A stretch of DNA of 55,260 nt from Blautia sp. (GTDB lineage: Bacteria; Bacillota; Clostridia; Lachnospirales; Lachnospiraceae). A program made the translations under genes and the position numbers. The notes below the pieces were generated by a model. The model had not been told where the DNA came from, did not search any database, and worked only from the letters and a program-made list of their open reading frames with translations. The stretch is taken from contig JALEHU010000079.1 of assembly GCA_022770365.1 (NCBI GenBank), forward strand, positions 1 to 55,260. The letters run 5' to 3'. Of the stretch, positions 1 through 7,083 are shown piece after piece; position 1 is the first letter of the stretch; every line of letters starts with the position of its first letter.

Positions 1-61
1 TTTGATGCGCCAAGATCAAACGGCAAATATATTTGACAGAGTATCCAGAATCTTTGGATAA
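1..61 (+). CDS. 3' end of an unidentified gene (partial)
   Basis: Reading from base 2, an open frame runs to a TAA at 59-61 and ends in IFDRVSRIFG. A terminator-like hairpin follows six bases later, which supports a real gene end. Too little is visible to name a function. Another frame stays open only to base 36. The assignment rests on the position of the hairpin and is weak. Confidence 0.35.
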   Translation, partial: LMRQDQTANIFDRVSRIFG

Positions 62-66
62 AAGAT

Positions 67-113
67 AAACCGATGGCTTTTGACTAATCTCAGTCTATAC
101 CATCGGTTTTCTT
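67..113 (+). terminator. Terminator-like hairpin after the partial gene
   Basis: A 10-bp stem pairs AAACCGATGG (67-76) with CCATCGGTTT (100-109), followed by a short T-rich tail (TTTTCTT). The loop is long (23 nt) and has a small internal GACT/AGTC pairing. It lies between the partial gene and the promoter of the next gene. Confidence 0.55.
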
Positions 114-181
114 AATGCAAGATAACCTGTGAACAGTAACAATATCTCCAAAATGCCGTATTCTTTAATCAGAATCCCGTC

Positions 182-210
182 TTGTATTTACAAAAAACTT
201 TTGCTAGAAT
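182..210 (+). promoter_or_regulatory. Promoter of the AraC-type regulator
   Basis: The -35 box is TTGTAT (182-187) and the -10 box is TAGAAT (205-210), 17 bp apart. It sits 35 bp upstream of the start codon at 246. AAAGGA at about 231-236 is the ribosome site. Confidence 0.55.
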
Positions 211-245
211 ACTTTTAATTATACTTTACGAAAGGATTCTATTTC

Positions 246-1067
246 ATGGAAAACGCAGTCAGTTTCTCCCTTCCCACACCGCAGCAGAAGTCTCTGGGCA
301 TCATTACATTCGGTCACTCCATAACAGAGCCCTGCCATAAATACGGGCCGGCTGTCCGTTCCTATTACCTGCTGCACTATATTCTGAATGGAAAAGGTAT
401 CTTTTCTGTCAACCAGACCGACTATCACCTGAAAGCCGGTCAGGGTTTTCTTATTGCACCGGACTACCTGACAACTTATACAGCCGATGCCGCAGAACCA
501 TGGACCTATGTCTGGGTTGGTTTTTCAGGAGCAGAAGCATCCCGACTGATTGCTTCCATTGGCCTTTCTCAGGAGCAGCCGGTATTTGAAAGTGCCGAAT
601 CGGCAATCCTGCATCGCTGTGTTACAAACATGCTGCTTCACAACCACAGCAGCGTAGCGGATACTCTGGCCGTTCTGGGAGAGTTCTATCAGTTTCTCAG
701 TGTCATTGCTGCTTCGAGCCAGGAAATTCTCCCGAAATCTGACGGCAACCTTTATGTCCGTCAGGCCGCTGATTATATTCACAACCATTTTGCAGAATCA
801 CTTACCGTAGAAGAAATTGCCCGCCATGTAGGACTGAACCGCAGCTATTTCAGCAGTATTTTCAAAGAACAGACTGGTCAGACTCCGATCGAATATATTC
901 AGAATTTCCGACTGACAAAAGCTGTGCATCTGCTGGATTCCTCCACACTTTCTGTTGCAGCGGTAGCATATTCCTGCGGCTATCAGCAGCCGGAATCTCT
1001 GATCCGGATTTTCCGGATGCGCTATGGTATTTCGCCAGCAGCTTATCGAAAGAGACTGCATTTGTAA
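246..1067 (+). CDS. AraC-family transcriptional regulator (MsmR/RafR-like)
   Basis: A 273-residue regulator. The N-terminal half (about 20-160) looks like a cupin-type sensor domain and includes the WTYVWVGFSG stretch common in regulators of sugar utilisation. The C-terminal 100 residues carry the two helix-turn-helix motifs of the AraC/XylS family, from LTVEEIARHVGLNRSYFSSIF to the FRMRYGISPAAYRKR end. Such proteins usually activate a neighbouring carbohydrate operon when a sugar binds. The likely target would lie upstream of this window, since the next gene is on the other strand. AAAGGA precedes the ATG by 9 nt and a plausible promoter lies just upstream. The ligand cannot be deduced. Confidence 0.9.
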   Translation: MENAVSFSLPTPQQKSLGIITFGHSITEPCHKYGPAVRSYYLLHYILNGKGIFSVNQTDYHLKAGQGFLIAPDYLTTYTADAAEPWTYVWVGFSGAEASRLIASIGLSQEQPVFESAESAILHRCVTNMLLHNHSSVADTLAVLGEFYQFLSVIAASSQEILPKSDGNLYVRQAADYIHNHFAESLTVEEIARHVGLNRSYFSSIFKEQTGQTPIEYIQNFRLTKAVHLLDSSTLSVAAVAYSCGYQQPESLIRIFRMRYGISPAAYRKRLHL

Positions 1068-1219
1068 TTTTTATCACTTTTGGTTGCTATTATCTGAAAA
1101 TTCATTGTATCTATTGTAACTTGTTTTTATGAACTAACCAAGATTCTATTAACGAAAAAAGCTGTCCATTTGTTAGATGTTTGCGATAACAACTTTCGCA
1201 TCTGACTTTTGGGCTGTAC

Positions 1220-1262
1220 AAAAAACTGCCGCACTATGCGATAATCATCACATGTGCGGCAG
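1220..1262 (-). terminator. Terminator downstream of the phosphofructokinase gene
   Basis: On the minus strand CTGCCGCAC pairs with GTGCGGCAG (9 bp) and a run of six T follows. It lies about 90 nt beyond the stop codon of the phosphofructokinase gene. The rest of the stretch 1068-1348 holds a second hairpin (1303-1322) and a weak hairpin near 1172-1209 (AGATG..GCGA / TCGCATCT, then TTTT) that could end the AraC transcript. I see no gene there. Confidence 0.7.
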
Positions 1263-1302
1263 CTCTTACCCATATACACTTCTCCAAAAATAAACAGTTC
1301 AC

Positions 1303-1322
1303 CGGCAGGCCCCCACCTGCCG
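1303..1322. other. GC-rich hairpin just past the phosphofructokinase stop
   Basis: CGGCAGG (1303-1309) pairs perfectly with CCTGCCG (1316-1322). No T-run follows on either strand, so this is more likely an mRNA 3'-end stabiliser or pause hairpin than the terminator itself, which lies further on at 1220-1262. Confidence 0.4.
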
Positions 1323-1348
1323 TTTATGAAATTCTGTATCTGCAAAAA

Positions 1349-2599
1349 TTATTTCTTTTTCTTCAGGTTCAGAACTAGATGTCTCGGAAGACCATTTACC
1401 ATGATCGGCTGGTAATCTCCCTGGATCAGCGGATTGATATAATCAATGAAATCTTTTGTCACATAAGTGGCATCCTTGTTCATCCAGTTTCTCGGAACCA
1501 GTTTCTCTTCATTGGCAATACGATGTACATCGTAAATGCCGGTCTTCGCCATATAAGGATCATCGGAAACACGGTCAATAACGATCATCTTGCCGGTATC
1601 TCCTTCATCAGCTGCTTTGACTGCTGCGCCGCCAACCATGAATGCTTCATCAATATCCACACGGGATGCCATATGAGAAGCACTTCTCTGAAGAGTGGAA
1701 AGCTCCACAGCTCTTGTCTTGCATCCGCACTCAGCTGCAAGGAAATTAGCCAGATAAGTAGCCGTTCCCTGAAGCTGCTTATGTCCAAATGCATCTACAT
1801 AATCGCCAACGCTGCCCAACTCACATACATAGCGTCCGTCAGCAAGTTTGATTCCTTCAGAAACTGCAATTACGATGGATGATTTTTTGTTCAGAAGTTC
1901 TTTGACTTTTACAAGGAATTTATCCACGTCAAACGGTACTTCCGGAAGATAGATCAGATCCGGTCCGTCACAGTCTTCTGTCTTGGCAAGTGCTGCAGCA
2001 CCTGTCAGCCAGCCTGCATTACGGCCCATGATCTCCATAATGGTGATCATATTCTTCTTATAGGTAAGACCTTCTGCATCACGAATAACCTCTTTGGTGG
2101 ATGCGCCGATGTATTTGGCAGCACTTCCGAATCCGGGAGTATGATCTGTCAATGCAAGGTCATTGTCAATTGTCTTGGGAACGCCCAGGAATTTCTGGGT
2201 ATGACCGGTAAGGATCGCGTAATCGGACAGCTTCTTGATGGTGTCCATGGAATCATTACCGCCGATGTAGATAAATGCTTCTATATCTAATTTATTTAAA
2301 ATCTCGAAAATCTTCTCATAAATCGCCTTATCCTGGTGAATTTCGGGAAGTTTGAAACGACAGGAGCCCAGGAAAGCGGAAGGTGTTCTCTTTAAAAGTT
2401 CGATGTCCAGTTCTGAATGAATCTGGGTGGAAAGGTCAATGTACTGCTCATCCAGTAATCCCTGGATGCCGTGAAGCATACCATAAACCTTATCAAATCC
2501 TCTCTCAATGGCATTCTTATAAACGCCTGCAAGACTGGAATTAATAACAGAAGTAGGGCCTCCTGACTGTCCTACAATGATGTTTCTTTTCTTTGCCAT
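1349..2599 (-). CDS. pfp: Pyrophosphate-dependent 6-phosphofructokinase
   Basis: A 416-residue phosphofructokinase that phosphorylates fructose 6-phosphate to fructose 1,6-bisphosphate in glycolysis. The phosphoryl donor can be read from two positions: GGNDS (113-117) has Asp where ATP enzymes have Gly (GGDGS), and PKTIDND (141-147) has Lys where ATP enzymes have Gly. Both are the known signature of PPi-using enzymes, so the reaction should be reversible. QSGGPT at 11-16 is the N-terminal phosphate loop. GAGGAGG lies 8 nt before the ATG. It appears monocistronic, with its own strong promoter and terminator. An ATP-dependent paralogue may exist elsewhere; that cannot be seen here. Confidence 0.95.
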   Translation of the reverse strand: MAKKRNIIVGQSGGPTSVINSSLAGVYKNAIERGFDKVYGMLHGIQGLLDEQYIDLSTQIHSELDIELLKRTPSAFLGSCRFKLPEIHQDKAIYEKIFEILNKLDIEAFIYIGGNDSMDTIKKLSDYAILTGHTQKFLGVPKTIDNDLALTDHTPGFGSAAKYIGASTKEVIRDAEGLTYKKNMITIMEIMGRNAGWLTGAAALAKTEDCDGPDLIYLPEVPFDVDKFLVKVKELLNKKSSIVIAVSEGIKLADGRYVCELGSVGDYVDAFGHKQLQGTATYLANFLAAECGCKTRAVELSTLQRSASHMASRVDIDEAFMVGGAAVKAADEGDTGKMIVIDRVSDDPYMAKTGIYDVHRIANEEKLVPRNWMNKDATYVTKDFIDYINPLIQGDYQPIMVNGLPRHLVLNLKKKK

Positions 2600-2635
2600 A
2601 GTCTTATCCTCCTCTGAAACGGCCTATAATTCATG

Positions 2636-2664
2636 ATTCTAGCAAGTCTCATCGATAAAGTCAA
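2636..2664 (-). promoter_or_regulatory. Promoter of pfp
   Basis: Minus strand: TTGACT (2659-2664) and TAGAAT (2636-2641) with a 17-bp spacer, 37 nt upstream of the pfp start codon. This is close to the consensus of the main sigma factor and suggests strong constitutive expression. Confidence 0.75.
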
Positions 2665-2715
2665 TAAAGAATTGTAGATTTTTGTGTCTTTTTCTCGATT
2701 TTCCGGCTTTATCAT

Positions 2716-2723
2716 GCTATAAT
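2716..2723 (+). promoter_or_regulatory. Extended -10 promoter of the aldose epimerase
   Basis: TG-C-TATAAT (2716-2723) is an extended -10 element with a perfect hexamer. No good -35 box is seen 16-18 bp upstream. It lies about 67 nt before the start codon and is divergent from the pfp promoter. Confidence 0.6.
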
Positions 2724-2790
2724 GTAAGTGAAGTGCATAGGAAAGTCACCTTCCCGACACTTAAACCATTATGAGACAGGAGGATTTTTT

Positions 2791-3669
2791 ATGATTCGTA
2801 CTATGGGAAATGAATTTCTGCGTGTGGGTATTGCAGATGCGGGCGCAGAACTGATAAGTATTTATGATAAAAAGAATAACCGTGAAGTAATATGGCAGGC
2901 AGATCCCGCTTACTGGAAACGCCATGCTCCTGTCCTCTTTCCCAATGTCGGACGTCATTACGGCGACCATTATACTGTAAACGGACAGAAATATTCCTCT
3001 AAGCAGCATGGATTCGCCAGAGACACCGAATTCACCTGCACGATAAGTACTGCAGCTTCCATTACTCATGAAATGATCTCTTCAGATGCTACCAGAGAAT
3101 CCTATCCTTTTGATTTTCTACTTCAGATTACGCATACCCTTGCCGACAAAGAAGTGCAGGTATCCTGGAAAGTCATCAACAGAAGCGAAACTCCGATGTA
3201 TTTTACCATCGGCGGTCATCCGGCATTCCGTATTCCGGTAATTGAAGGGACACAGTACAGTGATTATTCTCTTTCTTTCGAAGGGCAGGATTCTCTTACC
3301 TATCTTCTTCTGGATCCGGCTTCAGGAACTGCATGCCCGGACAAAACCAGTGAGCTGGAACTCACTGACGGAACATGCAGGCTTGATACTCATATGTTTG
3401 ACCACGATGCCCTCGTTTTTGATAACGAACAGATTTCCCGGGCAGGTATTCTTCTGCCGGATGGCAGTCCTTATCTGGAACTTAGCTGTGAAGGATTCCC
3501 CAATTTCGGAATCTGGTCTGTTCCCGGTGCTCCTTTTGTCTGCCTGGAGCCATGGATGGGACGCTGCGACAATTGCGGTTACGAAGGTCCTCTGGAGAAA
3601 AAACCGGGAATCAATTCCCTGGACCCTGAAGAGGTATTTGAGAAATCCTATACCATTAAAGTTTATTAA
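2791..3669 (+). CDS. Aldose 1-epimerase family protein (LacX-like)
   Basis: A 292-residue galactose-mutarotase-like beta-sandwich protein. Such enzymes interconvert the alpha and beta anomers of hexoses or hexose phosphates. Visible landmarks are the QHGFARD stretch (about 72-78) with a candidate catalytic His and GGHPAFRIP (141-149). The closest family I recognise is LacX / YeaD-like rather than classical GalM. I chose the ATG at 2791 because AGGAGG sits 7 nt before it; an in-frame ATG at 2728 has no ribosome site and would add a non-conserved leader. The gene stands alone, divergent from pfp, and ends at a bidirectional terminator. Confidence 0.88.
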   Translation: MIRTMGNEFLRVGIADAGAELISIYDKKNNREVIWQADPAYWKRHAPVLFPNVGRHYGDHYTVNGQKYSSKQHGFARDTEFTCTISTAASITHEMISSDATRESYPFDFLLQITHTLADKEVQVSWKVINRSETPMYFTIGGHPAFRIPVIEGTQYSDYSLSFEGQDSLTYLLLDPASGTACPDKTSELELTDGTCRLDTHMFDHDALVFDNEQISRAGILLPDGSPYLELSCEGFPNFGIWSVPGAPFVCLEPWMGRCDNCGYEGPLEKKPGINSLDPEEVFEKSYTIKVY

Positions 3670-3718
3670 AATATCATTTCTGTTTTCATACATAGCAGAG
3701 TTATTACGATTATATTAT

Positions 3719-3760
3719 AAAAAGATGCAGCCCGGCATTCTCTGTCTGACTGCATCTTTT
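3719..3760. terminator. Bidirectional terminator between epimerase and glyS
   Basis: AAAAAGATGCAG (3719-3730) and CTGCATCTTTT (3750-3760) form an A/T-flanked hairpin with a G+C core. A-run before and T-run after allow termination in both directions between two convergent genes. Confidence 0.8.
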
Positions 3761-3837
3761 ATCCTGTTATATTCAACTACAAACTATTTCAGGCAAATTC
3801 CGTTTTATTTTTCCAGAGAATCCGTCTGTCTGTATGA

Positions 3838-5232
3838 TTAAAATGTAAATTTGTCTGCAAAATATGCATCCAGTTCATCAATCTTCACACGAACCTGTTC
3901 CATGGTATCACGGTCACGTACAGTGACTGCACCATCATTCTCAGACTCAAAATCATATGTGATGCAGAATGGAGTTCCGATCTCATCCTGTCTTCTGTAA
4001 CGTTTTCCGATATTTCCGCGGTCATCATATTCACAGTTGTATTTCCTGGATAACTGCTGGTAGATCTTCTCTGCACCCTCATTCAGTTTCTTGGAAAGCG
4101 GAAGCACACCGATCTTCACCGGTGCCAGTACAGGATGGAAGTGAAGGACTGTACGGACATCATTCTTCTCTGCATCCAGAACTTCCTCATCATATGCGCT
4201 GCACAGGAATGCAAGAACCATACGGTCTGCACCAAGAGACGGCTCAATGACATACGGAACGTATTTTTCTTTCTTTTCGTCATCAAAATAACTCATATCC
4301 TGTCCGGAAACATTCTGATGCTGTGTCAGGTCATAGTCTGTTCTGTCTGCAATACCCCACAGCTCGCCCCATCCGAACGGGAACAGGAACTCCACATCAG
4401 TGGTAGCTTTGCTGTAGAAGCTCAGTTCTTCTTTGTCATGGTCACGGTAGCGTACCTCATCTTCTTTCAGTCCAAGAGAGCTCAGCCAGTCAAGACAGAA
4501 TTTCTTCCAGTATGCAAACCATTTCAGGTCGGTATCCGGCTCACAGAAGAATTCCAGTTCCATCTGCTCAAACTCACGGGTACGGAAAGTGAAGTTACCG
4601 GGTGTGATCTCGTTACGGAAAGATTTACCGATCTGTCCGATACCGAACGGAATCTTCTTGCGGGAAGTTCTCTGCACATTTTTGAAATTGACAAAAATAC
4701 CCTGAGCGGTCTCCGGTCTCAGATATACGGTATTCTTGGCATCCTCGGTAACACCCTGGAATGTCTTGAACATCAGGTTGAACTGACGAATATCCGTGAA
4801 ATTATGCTTGCCGCAGGTTGGACAGGGAATTTCGTGCTCTTTGATAAAGTCCATCATCTGTTCCTGAGACCATGCATCAACAGAACCTTCCAGCTTAATG
4901 TCATGTTCTGCGCAGTAATCTTCGATCAGTTTATCTGCACGGAAACGTTCATGGCATTCTTTACAGTCCATCAGCGGATCAGAAAATCCGCCAAGATGAC
5001 CGGATGCCACCCATGTCTGAGGATTCATCAGAATGGCACAGTCAACACCCACATTATACGGGGATTCCTGGATAAATTTCTGCCACCATGCACGTTTTAC
5101 GTTATTCTTCAGTTCTACACCAAGATTGCCGTAATCCCAGGTATTTGCCAGACCTCCATAGATTTCCGAACCCGGATAGACGAAACCTCTGGCTTTTGCC
5201 AGGGCAACAATTTTTTCCATTGTTTTTTCCAT
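3838..5232 (-). CDS. glyS: Glycyl-tRNA synthetase (single-chain, class II)
   Basis: A 464-residue enzyme that charges tRNA-Gly. It is the single-polypeptide alpha2-type (GlyQS), not the bacterial alpha2beta2 form. Class II motifs are visible: motif 2 around [21 protein letters not shown] and motif 3 near [11 protein letters not shown]. The CPTCGKHNF segment near 140 is a zinc-ribbon-like half. The C-terminal anticodon-binding domain starts around [14 protein letters not shown]. The start at 5232 is supported by AAAGGAGA 6 nt upstream; an internal Met five codons later has none. Only 121 nt separate it from recO, too short for a full T-box leader, and none is seen. Confidence 0.97.
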   Translation of the reverse strand: MEKTMEKIVALAKARGFVYPGSEIYGGLANTWDYGNLGVELKNNVKRAWWQKFIQESPYNVGVDCAILMNPQTWVASGHLGGFSDPLMDCKECHERFRADKLIEDYCAEHDIKLEGSVDAWSQEQMMDFIKEHEIPCPTCGKHNFTDIRQFNLMFKTFQGVTEDAKNTVYLRPETAQGIFVNFKNVQRTSRKKIPFGIGQIGKSFRNEITPGNFTFRTREFEQMELEFFCEPDTDLKWFAYWKKFCLDWLSSLGLKEDEVRYRDHDKEELSFYSKATTDVEFLFPFGWGELWGIADRTDYDLTQHQNVSGQDMSYFDDEKKEKYVPYVIEPSLGADRMVLAFLCSAYDEEVLDAEKNDVRTVLHFHPVLAPVKIGVLPLSKKLNEGAEKIYQQLSRKYNCEYDDRGNIGKRYRRQDEIGTPFCITYDFESENDGAVTVRDRDTMEQVRVKIDELDAYFADKFTF

Positions 5233-5263
5233 AATATTTCTCCTTTAACCGTCAATTATCCTC

Positions 5264-5291
5264 ATTATACCATCTAAAAATTTTTTTTCAA
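5264..5291 (-). promoter_or_regulatory. Promoter of glyS
   Basis: Minus strand TTGAAA (5286-5291) and TATAAT (5264-5269) separated by 16 bp, 31 nt upstream of the glyS start codon. Confidence 0.7.
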
Positions 5292-5353
5292 TACAAAACA
5301 CATATCCTCACGTAAATTATATTCACCTTATATACAACGCATAAAATCAATCA

Positions 5354-6109
5354 TCACCTGCACATCATCTCAAGAATCTGCAGGCTTTTGAATTTCCTGT
5401 CCGTATTCGCAGATGTATATCGATAGATATGATGTTCCAGTTCCAGAAGCACATCTTCTTTCACTGAAAAAGTATACAGTTTCCCCATTGGAGCACTGAC
5501 AATATACTGCATTGCATAAAGAGCAGCCCCGGAAATCCTTACCGCATCCCGTATCCCCATTGCACAGGACGCACACAGCACACCATGTTCCTGCTGGGAA
5601 AAATATACAGGCGCAGCCTCTTCCGGTTCTTTGCCGCAGGATGCACAGTCTGCCACCTGAGGACAGAGCCCCTGTTCAGCCATGGTCCGGAGCTCAAATA
5701 TACAGCGCACAAGTCTGTCCTCAATATGAGGATTCAAAAGGGCTTTCACTGTCACATAGAGCAGGTTCATCATCTCTCTCTCATCTGTCCCTTCACGGCC
5801 GAAATAATCTGCCAGCTCCAGAAAATAATACCCGTAATAAATCCCCGGCTGCATCCCCGCAAGCTCTACAAAATGATGTGTTACAGACACCTGATTCAGA
5901 TTATAGCTGGACCGTCCCTCATACAGAGTGAAGTTCCCGAAAACAAACGGATTCGCCGCTGCCATAAAAGGACTGTTCAGACGCCTGGCCCCTTTGGCAA
6001 ATGCGGATATTTTGCCACGCTCCCTGGTAAGAAGCACGATGCGCTTGTCATATTCCCCCACAGGCATGGCGGAAAGTACTACGCCCTGTACCGTAATCAG
6101 GTCTCTCAT
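5354..6109 (-). CDS. recO: DNA repair protein RecO
   Basis: A 251-residue recombination mediator that helps RecR load RecA on SSB-coated single strands in the RecFOR gap-repair pathway. The N-terminal OB fold (about 1-80, VQGVVLSAMPVGEYDKRIVLLT) is followed by an all-helical domain with a zinc site: Cys149, Cys155, Cys158, Cys179 and Cys182 supply the CXXC pairs. The start codon lies 2 nt after the era stop, so the two are cotranscribed, an arrangement common in Firmicutes. Length is normal for the family. Confidence 0.95.
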   Translation of the reverse strand: MRDLITVQGVVLSAMPVGEYDKRIVLLTRERGKISAFAKGARRLNSPFMAAANPFVFGNFTLYEGRSSYNLNQVSVTHHFVELAGMQPGIYYGYYFLELADYFGREGTDEREMMNLLYVTVKALLNPHIEDRLVRCIFELRTMAEQGLCPQVADCASCGKEPEEAAPVYFSQQEHGVLCASCAMGIRDAVRISGAALYAMQYIVSAPMGKLYTFSVKEDVLLELEHHIYRYTSANTDRKFKSLQILEMMCR

Positions 6110-6111
6110 GA

Positions 6112-7020
6112 TCAGATTTCCTTTTTATCATATCCAAAATTCTTAATCATAAAATCGCTGTCACGCCAGTCCTTCTTAACCTTTACCCACAGTTTCAGGT
6201 TGACACCGGATTCCAGCATCCGCTCCAGCTCATAGCGGGCATTGCTGCCGATTTTCTTGAGCATGCTCCCCTGTTTACCGATGATAATTCCCTTATGAGA
6301 GTCTCTCTCACAGATGATCGTAGCTTCAATATCCACCATGGGCTTATTTCCGGGACGGCGCTTCATCTTATCAATGGCAACAGCTATTCCGTGGGGAATT
6401 TCCGCGTCCAGAGCATGAAGTGCTTTTTCCCTGATAATTTCTGCTGCAATCTGCCTCTGGGGCTGGTCTGTCACAGTATCCTCGTCATAAAACATCGGAC
6501 CGTACGGCAGATATTTAAAAATACTGGCAATGATATCTCCCGTATTCATTCCGCGAAGAGCAGATACAGGAATGATCTCATCAAATTCGTAGATCTTCCG
6601 ATATGTGTCGATGGATTTGAGAATCTCTTCTTTTTCCACAGTGTCCACTTTGTTGATCACAAGAATGACCGGAATATGAAGACCGGCAAGCTGCTCTGCA
6701 ATATGCTTCTCTCCTGCCCCCACAAAGGTCGTCGGCTCCACCAGCCAGAGAATTACATCTACTTCTTTGAGCGTACGCTCTGCCACCTGAACCATGTACT
6801 CTCCAAGCTTATTCTTGGCCTTGTGGATACCCGGGGTATCCAGAAAAACGATCTGACCGTCCTCACAGGTATACACAGTCTGGATACGGTTTCTGGTTGT
6901 CTGAGGCTTTTTGGATGTAATGGCAATCTTCTGGCCGATGAGATGGTTCATCAGCGTGGATTTTCCCACATTTGGGCGTCCGATGATTGCAACAAAGCCT
7001 GATTTAAAATTTTCCTTCAT
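6112..7020 (-). CDS. era: GTPase Era
   Basis: A 302-residue Ras-like GTPase with a C-terminal KH domain that binds 16S rRNA near its 3' end and acts in 30S subunit maturation. The G1 loop GRPNVGKS is at 14-21, G3 DTPG at 61-64, G4 NKVD at 123-126, and the KH GXXG loop is GKQG at 248-251. All catalytic and binding motifs are intact and the length is typical. It is directly upstream of recO and lies 63 nt downstream of the M16 peptidase stop, so it may be transcribed from that gene or from an unseen promoter in the gap. Confidence 0.97.
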   Translation of the reverse strand: MKENFKSGFVAIIGRPNVGKSTLMNHLIGQKIAITSKKPQTTRNRIQTVYTCEDGQIVFLDTPGIHKAKNKLGEYMVQVAERTLKEVDVILWLVEPTTFVGAGEKHIAEQLAGLHIPVILVINKVDTVEKEEILKSIDTYRKIYEFDEIIPVSALRGMNTGDIIASIFKYLPYGPMFYDEDTVTDQPQRQIAAEIIREKALHALDAEIPHGIAVAIDKMKRRPGNKPMVDIEATIICERDSHKGIIIGKQGSMLKKIGSNARYELERMLESGVNLKLWVKVKKDWRDSDFMIKNFGYDKKEI

Positions 7021-7083
7021 ACTTTCTATCCTCTCCTGACGGAACTCTCATGCAATTCAGATCTGTCTGATCTCCTGCGGTTT

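Noticed and set aside
1127-1345. A 72-codon minus-strand frame downstream of pfp
   Set aside because: It spans the terminator hairpins at 1220-1262 and 1303-1322, has no ribosome site and no recognisable sequence.
5233-5353. T-box leader for glyS
   Set aside because: The gap is 121 nt and the promoter lies only 31 nt before the ATG. There is no T-box consensus or antiterminator.
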